Shown piece by piece: positions 9,004 to 18,968 of a DNA stretch of 64,000 nucleotides. Made by a program: the position numbers and the translations under genes. The DNA is from JADJYF01 sp965278995 (GTDB lineage: Bacteria > Pseudomonadota > Gammaproteobacteria > Ga0077536): NCBI GenBank assembly GCA_965278995.1, contig OZ257136.1:4526001-4590000 (forward strand), written 5' to 3'. Within the stretch, counting starts at the first letter, position 1, and the number at the start of each line of letters is the position of its first letter. The notes under the pieces are model-generated. The model saw only the letters and a program-made list of their open reading frames with translations, ran no database searches and was not told the origin of the DNA.

Positions 9004-10302
9004 TCAAGGCATGACGGCAATGAGATCGATTGCGACCTTGCATCCAGGGACCAGCAGCGGCGCCGGTACTCGCACCGTCGTGCTGGCTGGCGGTGCGCTG
9101 GGGAATGCTTTGCCCCAGGTCGCGAAGGACGTATAGAACTCGCTGAAGTCGGTGTAGAAGCCGCGTCGGCGCACGAGATTGTCAGCGCTCGTGCCGGCGG
9201 CCGCGCAGATTGCCTTCACGTTCCGCACGATGTAGTTCACTTGTGCGGCGGATTCCGATCCGTAGTAGGGAAACGCGGGGTTCAGGGTCGCCGTTGCCGG
9301 GATGCCGGTGTCGAAATCGGTCGCCATCTGCTGCGAGAAGAACAACAGCGGGCCGGCCTGCACAGCCTGTGGTTCATGGGCGAGCGGTCGCGGCGCGGCG
9401 TCTGTATGAATGCTGCGTCGGATCTGCCCCGGGCCGGGCAGGAAGGCGATGAGATTGATGCCGACACGCAGGCCGGGCACGCCGAGATCTTTCACTGGTA
9501 CGGTCGTGCGCGCCGGCGGCTCGGTCGGAAAAAAGTCTTTCCATACCTCGTCGACGCGAAAGAAATCCTTGAGATCGGTCAGGTAAATCTCGGCTTTAAC
9601 GACGTCGCGCAGCGTCGCTCCACCGGCTGCAAGTACGGCTTCGAGCTGCGTGAGTATGTAGCTTGTCTGCAGCCGGGCTGCTTCGCCGTAGTACGGAAAT
9701 TTCGGATCCGTCGCGGCTGCCGGTGCAATGCCGTTGACGAAATCCGTTGCGGTGATTCCGCTGGTAAAAATCCATGGCCCGACTTTCATGCCATGACGGA
9801 ACAGCGGAGGCCCACCCAGACCTGCTGGCAGCGGTGCCGGCAGGTCCGTCGGGCTCAATACTTCGCGTGTTTCGCCGGGGCCCGGCACGAGCGCAACGAG
9901 ATCAATTTCCGAGACACAGCCCGGTATTGGCAGTTCTTCGACAATGATCGTAGCGCACGGTGGCGGGGCTTCCCGGCTGAAGCGTTCGACCAGCGCGCGA
10001 TGAGCGCCATTCTGGCTGCTCGGATCGTTGAGATAGTTGGTATAGAAGACGACATCATCCATACCCGCACCCGCGGCGGCGAGACAGGTCTCCACGGTGT
10101 CGCAGATGAAATGCGTCTGCCGCTCGATGTCGGAACCGTGATGGGGAAACGCATGGTTGATCGTCGCGTGTACCGGTGTGCCGGTACTGAGATCAGAGGC
10201 CAACTGGCCCGAGACGAACACGAACGGACCTGCCTTGACCAGCGGGGAATAAGCGACGCGTGGTTTGGGCAGGGCGGCAGGAAAGATCGCTTCCTTCAGC
10301 AT
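9004..10302 (-). CDS. Triple RidA/YjgF-domain fusion protein
   Basis: A 432-residue protein made of three tandem RidA (YjgF/YER057c) domains, roughly res 8-141, 165-291 and 300-432. Each has a G-PF/W-x-F-x-SG-Q/I-like strand (GPFVFVSGQLASD, GPWIFTSGITATD, GPLLFFSQQMATD), an AFPHHG / KFPYYG / AFPYYG block and a closing PG...IDLIA strand. RidA proteins hydrolyse reactive enamine/imine intermediates and work as trimers with active sites between subunits. At the position of the catalytic Arg of E. coli RidA, only the middle domain has Arg (R265, PPARTTVPV); domain 1 has Cys116 and domain 3 Ser407. A good ribosome site (GAGG) precedes the ATG. A REP-like repeat lies just upstream of its start. Confidence 0.88.
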   Translation of the reverse strand: MLKEAIFPAALPKPRVAYSPLVKAGPFVFVSGQLASDLSTGTPVHATINHAFPHHGSDIERQTHFICDTVETCLAAAGAGMDDVVFYTNYLNDPSSQNGAHRALVERFSREAPPPCATIIVEELPIPGCVSEIDLVALVPGPGETREVLSPTDLPAPLPAGLGGPPLFRHGMKVGPWIFTSGITATDFVNGIAPAAATDPKFPYYGEAARLQTSYILTQLEAVLAAGGATLRDVVKAEIYLTDLKDFFRVDEVWKDFFPTEPPARTTVPVKDLGVPGLRVGINLIAFLPGPGQIRRSIHTDAAPRPLAHEPQAVQAGPLLFFSQQMATDFDTGIPATATLNPAFPYYGSESAAQVNYIVRNVKAICAAAGTSADNLVRRRGFYTDFSEFYTSFATWGKAFPSAPPASTTVRVPAPLLVPGCKVAIDLIAVMP

Positions 10303-10358
10303 GCGGCAGTCCTCGTGGGGGCGGTTCGACCGAGTAGTCGAAACCTGTTCGTGGCATC

Positions 10359-10379
10359 CTAGCAGCCTGCCGGGCTAAG
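10359..10379. repeat. REP-like palindromic repeat, partial copy
   Basis: CTAGCAGCCTGCCGGGCTAAG matches the left part of the dispersed repeat seen at 41171, 49124 and 53576 with a few changes. It lies between the start of the RidA-fusion gene and the 3' end of the gene at 10390. Confidence 0.55.
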
Positions 10380-10389
10380 AACGAACGAA

Positions 10390-11052
10390 TCAGCTACCTC
10401 GCTTTTCAATCAGGCGAATCTTCTCATTCTGCGGCAATCGGTAAAACCGCCGCAATTCGTTGATGAACGACGGCTCGCGGTGTTGTGCGGGGTAGCGGTG
10501 ACTGAGACGTTGGCAGTACTTACCGGCAAAGTGGTTGGCGGCGCGATAGCGCTGGCCAGTCTCCATCTCGGGGCCGTCGGCAAAACTCACGGCATTGAAC
10601 ATCGACTCGTGAAATGCGGCGTTGCCCGGGCCGCTGCCTTGCACATCGAAGAACATCGACGCGGTCACGTATTTGTCGACTTCCGCCTGCAGTTCCATTT
10701 CGAGCTGGGTTACCTGTTTTGAATGCTCGGCGTTCCACACCAGATACTGAAAATGGCTGACGCCCTCCAGCGCGACCAGAAAAGGATTGAGATTTCTTTC
10801 ATCCAGGTGTTTGTAAGGATCGCATGTCGTGAGGGCATCCAGGATGCTGTCGTCGATATAGAGCGTGATTTCGAGATCGTCGACATTCTGCCGCAGCAAT
10901 AGCCGCTCCTGATTGTCGTGGTCTTTGGTCGCGTCATCGGCAGCCAGGGTGTGGGCGACACGTGCGTCGGTCACGAGATAGTCCATCACCGAATGCGCTA
11001 TCGGCGTTTCATAGAGCATCGCCAGATGCTCCTGCAGGGCAGTCAGCAGCAT
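10390..11052 (-). CDS. Conserved-looking hypothetical protein (220 aa)
   Basis: I do not recognise the family. No signal peptide or membrane segment; acidic, with mixed alpha/beta-looking sequence, for example LRQNVDDLEITLYIDDSILDAL and HFQYLVWNAEHSKQVTQLEMELQAEVDKYV, ending in a basic LPQNEKIRLIEKRGS. The start is the ATG at 11052, 9 bp after the upstream gene; an ATG at 11019 (MLYETPIAHSVMDY) is an alternative. Its tight spacing to the gene at 11062-11655 points to one operon. Cytosolic, function unknown. Confidence 0.75.
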   Translation of the reverse strand: MLLTALQEHLAMLYETPIAHSVMDYLVTDARVAHTLAADDATKDHDNQERLLLRQNVDDLEITLYIDDSILDALTTCDPYKHLDERNLNPFLVALEGVSHFQYLVWNAEHSKQVTQLEMELQAEVDKYVTASMFFDVQGSGPGNAAFHESMFNAVSFADGPEMETGQRYRAANHFAGKYCQRLSHRYPAQHREPSFINELRRFYRLPQNEKIRLIEKRGS

Positions 11053-11061
11053 GGAGTGTTC

Positions 11062-11655
11062 TCAGTGCATGGCCCGGGCAGTTCTGGGTTTGAGCGGGTG
11101 AACACCAGCGTGGGTCAGTTGCTTCCGTGCGCGGGCGCTGCCGGTCTTCAACCAGATTTCATACGTCCGCATGACGTTATTGTTCGATTTCAGTCCGCTC
11201 ATCTCGCTGATCTCGCCCAGTACATCAACGAGCGTGGCAAATTTGCGCCCGAGTTCGTCGAAGAGGTCGTCAGCTGCACGAGCCCGTGCGCTGCCTTGAA
11301 TTGAATCGTGCAGACAACCGTAAGCGGCTTCGCCCATGCCAATGTAGTAGTCCACATCGACGGCGCGTCGCTGCAGGCTGTCCGTGAAGATGCCGGCGAT
11401 GAACAGCGCGACATCGCCGAGCTTCTGCAGGCTGCGGCGCCGTTGCAGAATATGTTCGGCGGCGAGCGCGTCGGCGTACATCAATGCCAGTGGTTTGATA
11501 TGGCGCCCGCCATCGCAGACTTCGGTGAAGGTCGCCGCGTTGCAATAATCAGTGAGCAGGTTGACGACATACGCGGATGTCGCATCGCCGAGCGCGACAT
11601 CCTGATTGCGGGTTGCAGACTCGAGCGCGACGCTGAAATGTTCGCGTACGCTCAT
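11062..11655 (-). CDS. Hypothetical helical protein (197 aa)
   Basis: I do not recognise the family. I place the start at the ATG at 11655 (MSVREHFSVALESATRNQ), because the segment upstream in frame (to 11859) is compositionally unlike the rest and includes a Gly/Pro-rich stretch; that longer form (265 aa) cannot be excluded. The product looks all-helical: AYVVNLLTDYC, LADALAAEHILQRRRSLQKLGDVALFIAG, and a basic C-terminus LKTGSARARKQLTH. YYIGMGEAAYGCLHD is a conserved-looking core. It is followed after 9 bp by the gene at 10390. Confidence 0.68.
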   Translation of the reverse strand: MSVREHFSVALESATRNQDVALGDATSAYVVNLLTDYCNAATFTEVCDGGRHIKPLALMYADALAAEHILQRRRSLQKLGDVALFIAGIFTDSLQRRAVDVDYYIGMGEAAYGCLHDSIQGSARARAADDLFDELGRKFATLVDVLGEISEMSGLKSNNNVMRTYEIWLKTGSARARKQLTHAGVHPLKPRTARAMH

Positions 11656-11991
11656 GGACGTGATCACACTCGAATCGATAGGTGCCACAGCATTACCTCC
11701 GGCATCGATTACCGGGTCGGTAAAGGGGGCGCTGCCCGCCCGACCGACCCGAAACAAGTCGTTCAGAACTACTAGCGACTGTTTGACGCCGGCTCCGCAG
11801 CGGGCGTCTTCATCAAAACCGAATCCAATTATCGTGCCATCAGATGGCACTTCAAGCACAAGTGGTAATGTATTGAATCGAATGCTGCTTGCAGCACTCT
11901 TGCCACAGGCTGCCAGCCCGTTTGCACCAAAGTGGCGACAAGCCAGTGTAGTTGAGGGGGGATCAGACGGAAAACGGTAGAAAACTTACAC

Positions 11992-12021
11992 AAAAAAGAA
12001 CCCCGCCAGATGGCGGGGTTC
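11992..12021 (-). terminator. Rho-independent terminator of groESL
   Basis: On the minus strand a 10-bp perfect stem (GAACCCCGCC / GGCGGGGTTC with a 4-nt loop) is followed by six T. It lies 28 bp past the groL stop codon. The remaining 11656-11991 holds no gene I can support; it probably carries the promoter of the gene at 11655. Confidence 0.92.
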
Positions 12022-12048
12022 TCGAGCACAGGTCGATGCAGCTTGCGC

Positions 12049-13707
<1,659 letters not shown>

Positions 13708-13745
13708 TTCTCAACTCTCCTGAATTCTAGGTGTGCGGTTCGAGC

Positions 13746-14036
13746 TTACTTGTCGAACACAGCCATGATGTCGTCTTCGCGCATGACCAGAAGGTCTTCG
13801 CCGTCGACCTTGACCTCGGTGCCCGAGTACTTGCCGAACAGGATCTTGTCGCCGACCTTGAGGTCGAGCTTCCGCACTTCGCCGCTCTCGAGGAGCTTGC
13901 CGTTGCCGACGGCGATAACTTCACCCTTAGCTGGCTTTTCAGCAGCGGAATCGGGTATGACAATACCGCCTGCAGTGGTCTTCTCTTCTTCTGTACGCTT
14001 AACGATCACGCGATCGTGTAGGGGCCGAATTTTCAT
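13746..14036 (-). CDS. groS: Co-chaperonin GroES
   Basis: The heptameric lid of the GroEL cage. At 96 residues from the ATG at 14036 it has standard length: MKIRPLHDRVIVKRTEEEKTTAGGIVIP with the mobile loop (EEKTTAGGIVIPDSA) and the conserved KVGDKILFGKYSGTEVKVDGE. An in-frame ATG 18 nt further upstream (14054) would add six residues not found in GroES and is not preferred: a GAGGAG lies before the 14036 start region. First gene of groESL, preceded by a sigma70-type promoter and CIRCE-like operator. Confidence 0.98.
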   Translation of the reverse strand: MKIRPLHDRVIVKRTEEEKTTAGGIVIPDSAAEKPAKGEVIAVGNGKLLESGEVRKLDLKVGDKILFGKYSGTEVKVDGEDLLVMREDDIMAVFDK

Positions 14037-14106
14037 TGTATGACTTCTCCTCAAACGCTTGCTTTTCTAATAAATGCATGTTTTTACTGACTATTGAGAG
14101 ATGCTA

Positions 14107-14133
14107 TTAGCACTCTCCATCGAGTAGTGCCAG
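14107..14133. promoter_or_regulatory. CIRCE-like operator (HrcA binding site), degenerate right half
   Basis: The left half TTAGCACTC matches the CIRCE consensus exactly. After exactly 9 nt the right half TAGTGCCAG matches 6 of 9 positions of GAGTGCTAA. It sits just downstream of the -10 box of the groESL promoter, where HrcA would block initiation. HrcA itself is not in this window. Confidence 0.75.
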
Positions 14134-14134
14134 G

Positions 14135-14162
14135 AATATAGCGCCGCCCGCGGGAAAGTCAA
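14135..14162 (-). promoter_or_regulatory. sigma70-type promoter of groESL
   Basis: Read on the minus strand: -35 TTGACT (14162-14157), 16-nt spacer, -10 TATATT (14140-14135). The expected start of transcription falls within the CIRCE-like element, about 95 bp before the groS start codon. Confidence 0.75.
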
Positions 14163-14255
14163 GCTGGCGCTGCGTCGGGAGGCTGTGGATCAGACCTCTG
14201 AAAGTGCCCGGGCGGCGCAGTAGAATGGCTGATTAAGTCCAGGGGGTAATGGCAC

Positions 14256-14807
14256 ATGCGGGCGATGAGCGAAGTGAATTCTCTCTGGCAGGCGGGCCTG
14301 CTGGCCGGTGCGCTGAGCACGGCAATGGCGATCGGCTCCAGCACCGTGCAGGCCGCCGAACACAGCTTCGGCAATTTCCGTATCACCGTCACGGCCGATA
14401 CCGCCGCCACGCCGTTCGTTCCCGAATATCAGATAACCGTCGAGGACGCCGACATGCTGCTGACGCGCCTGCGCGCGCCGTTCGAAGGTACGCTGTCGAA
14501 CAGTTTCGTTGCCGATTTGAACCAGGATGGTCGTTTCGAGGTGGTCGTAACCTTCACCCACGCCGATGGCCTTACCACCGAGGCTCGTGTGTTCTCGTGG
14601 AACGCATCGCTGCTGGAACCAATACGGCTGACCGAACTGGATGCTAGCCAGCAGCAGGGCTATCGCGGTGGCGATGAATTCGCGATCAGTAACGGCGAAC
14701 TCGTGCGCCTGTTCCAGATATACGAGCAGGTCGGTGGCGCCTGGACGGCGACGGCCTCGCGCAAACGATTACGCTACGCCTTTACCGCGGCGAAATGGAT
14801 CGAGTAA
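14256..14807 (+). CDS. Exported protein resembling periplasmic I-type lysozyme inhibitor (PliI-like)
   Basis: A 183-residue protein with a Sec signal peptide (hydrophobic LLAGALSTAMAIGSSTVQA, cleavage before or after AEH). The mature part has a beta-rich look with the DLNQDGRFEVVVTF segment, which resembles the D-L-D-G-D-G-x-P-E-V-x-V motif of the PliI lysozyme-inhibitor family. The match is from memory and partial, so treat it as a lead. AGGGGG sits 9 nt before the ATG at 14256. It is divergent from groS and lies upstream of crp. Confidence 0.6.
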   Translation: MRAMSEVNSLWQAGLLAGALSTAMAIGSSTVQAAEHSFGNFRITVTADTAATPFVPEYQITVEDADMLLTRLRAPFEGTLSNSFVADLNQDGRFEVVVTFTHADGLTTEARVFSWNASLLEPIRLTELDASQQQGYRGGDEFAISNGELVRLFQIYEQVGGAWTATASRKRLRYAFTAAKWIE

Positions 14808-14926
14808 GGATGGTGGTTGATGTTGTCTTTGATCGGGTCATGGCCGTCCGCGAGCGGCTTTGAGCAGAGCACGGCGTACGACGAATTCACGATGGGTCAT
14901 TTGCACAGAAGCAGGAGCAAGCCGGC

Positions 14927-15592
14927 ATGTCACTTGTGACAACGAGCGTCCAGCAATCTATCGGTGAACTACTCGTGCACTGTCATCGGCGGGTGTATTC
15001 GCCGAAAGCCGCGATTATTCGTCAAGGCGATCCGGCAGGTGAGCTGTATTACATCATCAATGGCTCGGTCACCGTGCTGCTTGAAGACGACAAGGGCCAC
15101 GAGATCGTGCTCGCTTACCTGAACCCTGGCGATTTCTTTGGAGAGATTGGACTGTTCAACGAAGACGCCAGCCGCACAGCGCTGGTTCGCGCACGCGGCG
15201 AATGCGAAATCGCCCAGATCGGCTATCGCAAGCTCAAAGGGCTGACAGAAATCTATCCCGATCTGATTGTCGCGATGACTTCACAGCTTGCGCGTCGATT
15301 GCGAAACACCAACCGCAAGCTCGGCGATCTCGCGTTTATGGATGTCTATGGCCGTGTCGCCCGCACGCTGCTCGATCTGTGCGAGCAGCCTGACTCGATG
15401 ACGCATCCCGACGGCATGCAGGTTCGCGTCACCCGCCAGGAATTGTCTCGTCTGGTCGGTTGCTCACGAGAGATGGTCGGCAAAGTGCTGAAAGACATGG
15501 AAGACCAGAAACACATCGCGGCCACCGGCAAGAACATCGTCGTGCTTGGTGTGCGGCCTCGCCGCAATGTCCTCCCGCGTCGGGCTGATTGA
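14927..15592 (+). CDS. crp: cAMP receptor protein Crp/Vfr-like transcription regulator
   Basis: Global cAMP-dependent DNA-binding activator. The 221 residues align along the whole length with E. coli CRP and Pseudomonas Vfr: LYYIINGSVTVLLEDDKGHEIVLAYL, the phosphate-binding cassette GDFFGEIGLF with G72/E73 and R83-T84, the hinge helix RRLRNTNRKLGDLAF, MTHPDGMQVRVTRQELSRL and the recognition helix CSREMVGKVLKDMED. In the recognition helix Arg181 and Glu182 (CRP R180/E181) are kept while CRP R185 is Lys186. The cAMP-contact pair T127-S128 is T128-N129. AGGAG lies upstream of the ATG. The 119 bp before the gene hold no obvious site. Confidence 0.93.
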   Translation: MSLVTTSVQQSIGELLVHCHRRVYSPKAAIIRQGDPAGELYYIINGSVTVLLEDDKGHEIVLAYLNPGDFFGEIGLFNEDASRTALVRARGECEIAQIGYRKLKGLTEIYPDLIVAMTSQLARRLRNTNRKLGDLAFMDVYGRVARTLLDLCEQPDSMTHPDGMQVRVTRQELSRLVGCSREMVGKVLKDMEDQKHIAATGKNIVVLGVRPRRNVLPRRAD

Positions 15593-15644
15593 GGCCGACA
15601 GTCAGGCAACTTGAAACTGACTCGATGACAGGGCCGGCGTCGCG

Positions 15645-15881
15645 CTAACCGACGTCGATCAGGCGCAGTTCGCGACGTTTCTCGCCGAGCAGTCTTTCGA
15701 TTCCCGGGCGACCTGCTTCGGCCTGATGGTCGCGCGAGCCGGATATTTCGCTCAACATCTCTTCGAGTTCGGCAATCTGCTCGACCAATGCGCGCCAATC
15801 GTCAGGCGGCTCGGTCACGATGAGTGTGCGTAGAAAAGTTTCCGTCGCGCAGACGACGACCTGGCGGGATTCAGTTATCAC
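15645..15881 (-). CDS. Hypothetical small protein (78 aa)
   Basis: I do not recognise this protein. It begins with a GTG at 15881 preceded by AGGAG at 7 nt, and reads ITESRQVVVCATETFLRTL, then WRALVEQIAELEEMLSEISG and a basic end LLGEKRRELRLIDVG. The second half looks like a short amphipathic helix. It is convergent with crp and divergent from the Sel1 gene. The frame extends further upstream (to 16307) but that part overlaps the Sel1 gene, so the GTG start is preferred. Confidence 0.5.
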   Translation of the reverse strand: MITESRQVVVCATETFLRTLIVTEPPDDWRALVEQIAELEEMLSEISGSRDHQAEAGRPGIERLLGEKRRELRLIDVG

Positions 15882-15976
15882 GGCATTGCTCCTGATGGAC
15901 CTGCCGAAAATTCTGACCGGGCAAGATGACCGCCCCATGACGTCGGCCGCACCACGTCTGCACTGCGCGACAGCTT

Positions 15977-16003
15977 TTGCCACACAGTTCCACCCCCTAT
16001 ACT
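15977..16003 (+). promoter_or_regulatory. Possible sigma70 promoter of the Sel1-repeat gene
   Basis: TTGCCA (15977-15982) and TATACT (15998-16003) fit -35 and -10 boxes but with a short 15-nt spacer. It lies 27 bp before the ATG at 16031, and a partial REP-like sequence (GCAGCCTGTC) overlaps the probable start of transcription. Confidence 0.35.
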
Positions 16004-16030
16004 GCAGCCTGTCAACGGAGAAGAGCATCG

Positions 16031-18916
16031 ATGCGGCCAGCCCTCGCTCAACTTGTCGCCCTGACTGCGCTGCTTGTGGCAGTTCAAAATGCGGCTGCTG
16101 ACGATTTCGAAAGCATGCGAGCAGCTGTTCTGCGCGGCGAATACGCTGACGCCGTTCCGGCCCTGTCGGCTGCAGTGGCGTCGAACGACAAGCGGTCGAT
16201 GACACTGCTCGCTTCGATGTACCAGCAAGGCCTCGGTGTGCCTCGGAACATGGCACGCGCGGTGGAGTTATATCGTGGGGCGGCTGAACAGGGCGACGCC
16301 GAGGCACAGTTCAATCTCGGCAATATATTTCTACTGGGCGAAGGCGTCGAAATCGACGAAGCCTGGGCGCTGACCTATTATCGTCAGGCCGCTGCGCAGG
16401 GTCATGCGCTTGCCGCGCGCAATCTCGAGGAACTCTATCGAGCCTCCGGCCTGGAACCGCCGGTACAGACGCCGCCGATGTCAGGCGAACCTGCCGAGGC
16501 CGATCTGGCGCGACTGCGCACCGAGCCACGGCTGGCGAAAGTGCCGGCAGTGCCGGCCGAAACACTGGCGCCGACGGTAACGGCAGGTACGCCGGGCGCA
16601 CGGCCGGTGCCGGCGGCAGCGAGCCCGGCCGCTACGGCATCGCCCATAGCGAATCCGCCGGCCCTTACGCCGACGCCTGCTGCGACGCGGTCCATCGACC
16701 CGATGAATGCCGCGAACTCTGCAGACGAACTCGAGGCTATACGATTGGCGCGCGAACACGGCGTCGAAGTCTCGATGGATAGCACTGAACCCGCTTCCCC
16801 GGTGCCGATAGTGCCGGCGCCACCTCGACCTGCTCCGGTGCCAGCTGTTCCCGAAACGCCGACACCCGCCGTCGATTCACAGGGAATGCCCGACGCGGCC
16901 ATCGATACCCCATCGGTGACCGTCGCTGCATCTGCGCCCGGCATGGATGACATGATGACGGACGATGCGGATCTCGAATCGCTGGACAGCGAAGAACTCA
17001 CGCACCTGGCCGGGAAGGGCGCCGCCGCCGCTGCTTACGAACTCGCACGACGACAGCAGGCGAACGGTGGAGACGATGCGAGCACCGTGCAGTGGTTGGA
17101 GCGGGCGGCAAGTGCGGGCCTTGCGCAGGCACAATTCGATCTCGCCGTACGCTATCTTCATGGCACCGGCGTACAACCGGACGACGCCATGGCAATTACT
17201 TTATTCCGCGCAGCGGCAAAGGCGGGCTATGCGCCTGCCCGCGCGCAATTGACGACAATCTATACCGAGGCCGGTTTGCCGCCACCAGACCTGGCGCGCT
17301 CGGCGACGCTGCTTGCGCCATCAGCGGCTCACACGCCGGCAGAAGCACCCTTGGAACGGCCACCTGCCGATGACTCGGCGATGCGGGACGAAGTCCAATC
17401 TGCTACTGCTGAAAGCGACGAAGCAGCGACGGCTGAGGAACCGTTACTCGACGAACAAGTCAGCCAGGAGCCGATAGTCGAGTCGCCGCCCGTGCCGATC
17501 GTCGTCCCGCCGACGAGTACACCACCCGCTCCTGTCGCTGACGACGAACAGCCTGTCGCCGATCACGCCGAGGACGCTGTCGCCACCATCGCTGCAGAAA
17601 ATCTGGCGCGCGAAACTGCCGCGGCAATGAGCGCTGAAGCAAACAAAGAAACCTCCTTGACCAGCGAGACCGAAGATCTCGCACCTCCGGCGCGTGCAGT
17701 TATCGGCGAGGCTCTGTCGGCTGAAGTCATCGAAACCGAGCCCGATGATTCCTTCGTTGCAGCCGTCGAGGAGCCTCCAGTGACACCGGAAGTCGCTGAA
17801 GCGGCGGTTGTCGCAGCCGAAGAAGTGACTCCCGACGCAATCCCGGTCGCGATAGCCGAAGCAGTCCCCAACGTAGCAGTCGAAACACCGCATGAGACTC
17901 CGGTCGAAGCGACGCCCGAGGGCACAATCGAAACGATATCCAAAGCAGCGCCAGCAATCACCGATACACCCGAGACATCAGCGCCTGCTTCCGGGATAAC
18001 GGCTATTGAGAAGGCGCTGACCGACGAACCGGCGTTCGACGGTGAAGTAACGTCAGCAGATGAGCCTGGTTTTCTCGGTCGCATCAAGGAGGTTTTGACG
18101 GCTGACGGTATCGCACGACAGCACAGCGTCAGTCGTGCGCCCGGCGCTGCTAATACTGCGCTGGAGCAAACGGCCGTCGCTGCGCCAGAAGCAAAGCTCG
18201 TGATTGCGCAGCAGGCCGAACCCGCGCCGACAGCAGCCGTGCCGACACTGGCCGATGCCAAAGCGGCAGTGGCCGCGAATGATTTTACTACTGCGGCGGC
18301 GATGTTCACTCAACTGGCAGAACTCGGCGACGCCGAAGCTCAGGCCAACATCGGGTACATGTCGTTCCAAGGCGAAGGGATAGCGCAGGATAAAGCGGCG
18401 GCAGTCGAGTGGTATCGCAAGGCCGCTGCCCAGGGCAATCGCGATGCACAGTACAACCTGGCCGTTGCTTACGCTTTCGGCGAAGGTGTGCCGCAGGACG
18501 ATACTGAAGCAAGCGTGTGGTATCGACGTGCGGCCGAGCAGGGTAGCGCTATTGCACAATACAGTCTGGGTGTGTCTTACGCGTTGGGCGAAGGCGTGAC
18601 GCAAAGTGACGAAGACGCCGCTCGCTGGTATCGGGCAGCGGGTGAACTGGGTTATCCGGCGGCGCAATACAATCTTGGTTACCTTTATCGCGTCGGCAAA
18701 GGCGTTGCGCAGGACGATGCCGAGGCACTGCGATGGTTCACGCTCGCCGCCGAGAACGGACACGCGTCTGCACAATACAGCCTCGGTTATCTGTATCGAT
18801 CCGGCAAAGGGGTGGAACGCGATCTCGCGGCGGCGCGGCATTGGTACGAACAGGCAGCGGCTCAAGGGCATGCCGAAGCGCGTGCCGATCTGGCTGCGCT
18901 GGCGGGTAGCCACTGA
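16031..18916 (+). CDS. Large exported Sel1-repeat (tetratricopeptide-like) protein with Ala/Pro/Glu-rich linkers
   Basis: 961 residues from the ATG at 16031 (GGAG 10 nt upstream), opening with a signal peptide (MRPALAQLVALTALLVAVQN, cleavage near AAADD). Sel1 repeats occur in three blocks: about res 25-140, 330-415, and a C-terminal run of five to six near res 745-960, with the hallmark A-x-YNLGYLYRVGKGVAQDDAEALRWF. Between the blocks are long Pro/Ala- then Glu/Thr/Ser-rich stretches (res ~140-330 and ~420-740) that look disordered. Sel1 proteins are usually scaffolds for protein-protein contacts. No TonB-box or membrane anchor is seen. An in-frame upstream start at 15977 would hide the signal peptide. 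Confidence 0.82.
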   Translation: MRPALAQLVALTALLVAVQNAAADDFESMRAAVLRGEYADAVPALSAAVASNDKRSMTLLASMYQQGLGVPRNMARAVELYRGAAEQGDAEAQFNLGNIFLLGEGVEIDEAWALTYYRQAAAQGHALAARNLEELYRASGLEPPVQTPPMSGEPAEADLARLRTEPRLAKVPAVPAETLAPTVTAGTPGARPVPAAASPAATASPIANPPALTPTPAATRSIDPMNAANSADELEAIRLAREHGVEVSMDSTEPASPVPIVPAPPRPAPVPAVPETPTPAVDSQGMPDAAIDTPSVTVAASAPGMDDMMTDDADLESLDSEELTHLAGKGAAAAAYELARRQQANGGDDASTVQWLERAASAGLAQAQFDLAVRYLHGTGVQPDDAMAITLFRAAAKAGYAPARAQLTTIYTEAGLPPPDLARSATLLAPSAAHTPAEAPLERPPADDSAMRDEVQSATAESDEAATAEEPLLDEQVSQEPIVESPPVPIVVPPTSTPPAPVADDEQPVADHAEDAVATIAAENLARETAAAMSAEANKETSLTSETEDLAPPARAVIGEALSAEVIETEPDDSFVAAVEEPPVTPEVAEAAVVAAEEVTPDAIPVAIAEAVPNVAVETPHETPVEATPEGTIETISKAAPAITDTPETSAPASGITAIEKALTDEPAFDGEVTSADEPGFLGRIKEVLTADGIARQHSVSRAPGAANTALEQTAVAAPEAKLVIAQQAEPAPTAAVPTLADAKAAVAANDFTTAAAMFTQLAELGDAEAQANIGYMSFQGEGIAQDKAAAVEWYRKAAAQGNRDAQYNLAVAYAFGEGVPQDDTEASVWYRRAAEQGSAIAQYSLGVSYALGEGVTQSDEDAARWYRAAGELGYPAAQYNLGYLYRVGKGVAQDDAEALRWFTLAAENGHASAQYSLGYLYRSGKGVERDLAAARHWYEQAAAQGHAEARADLAALAGSH

Positions 18917-18968
18917 AGCACGCGGGCGGCGCCACCTGGGCCCGGTTGCCGGTGCGGGCTGCATCGGT

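Noticed and set aside
11656..11859. N-terminal extension of the gene at 11062
   Set aside because: In frame but compositionally unlike the rest; the ATG at 11655 gives a well-formed helical N-terminus. The extension was left out of the gene but cannot be ruled out.
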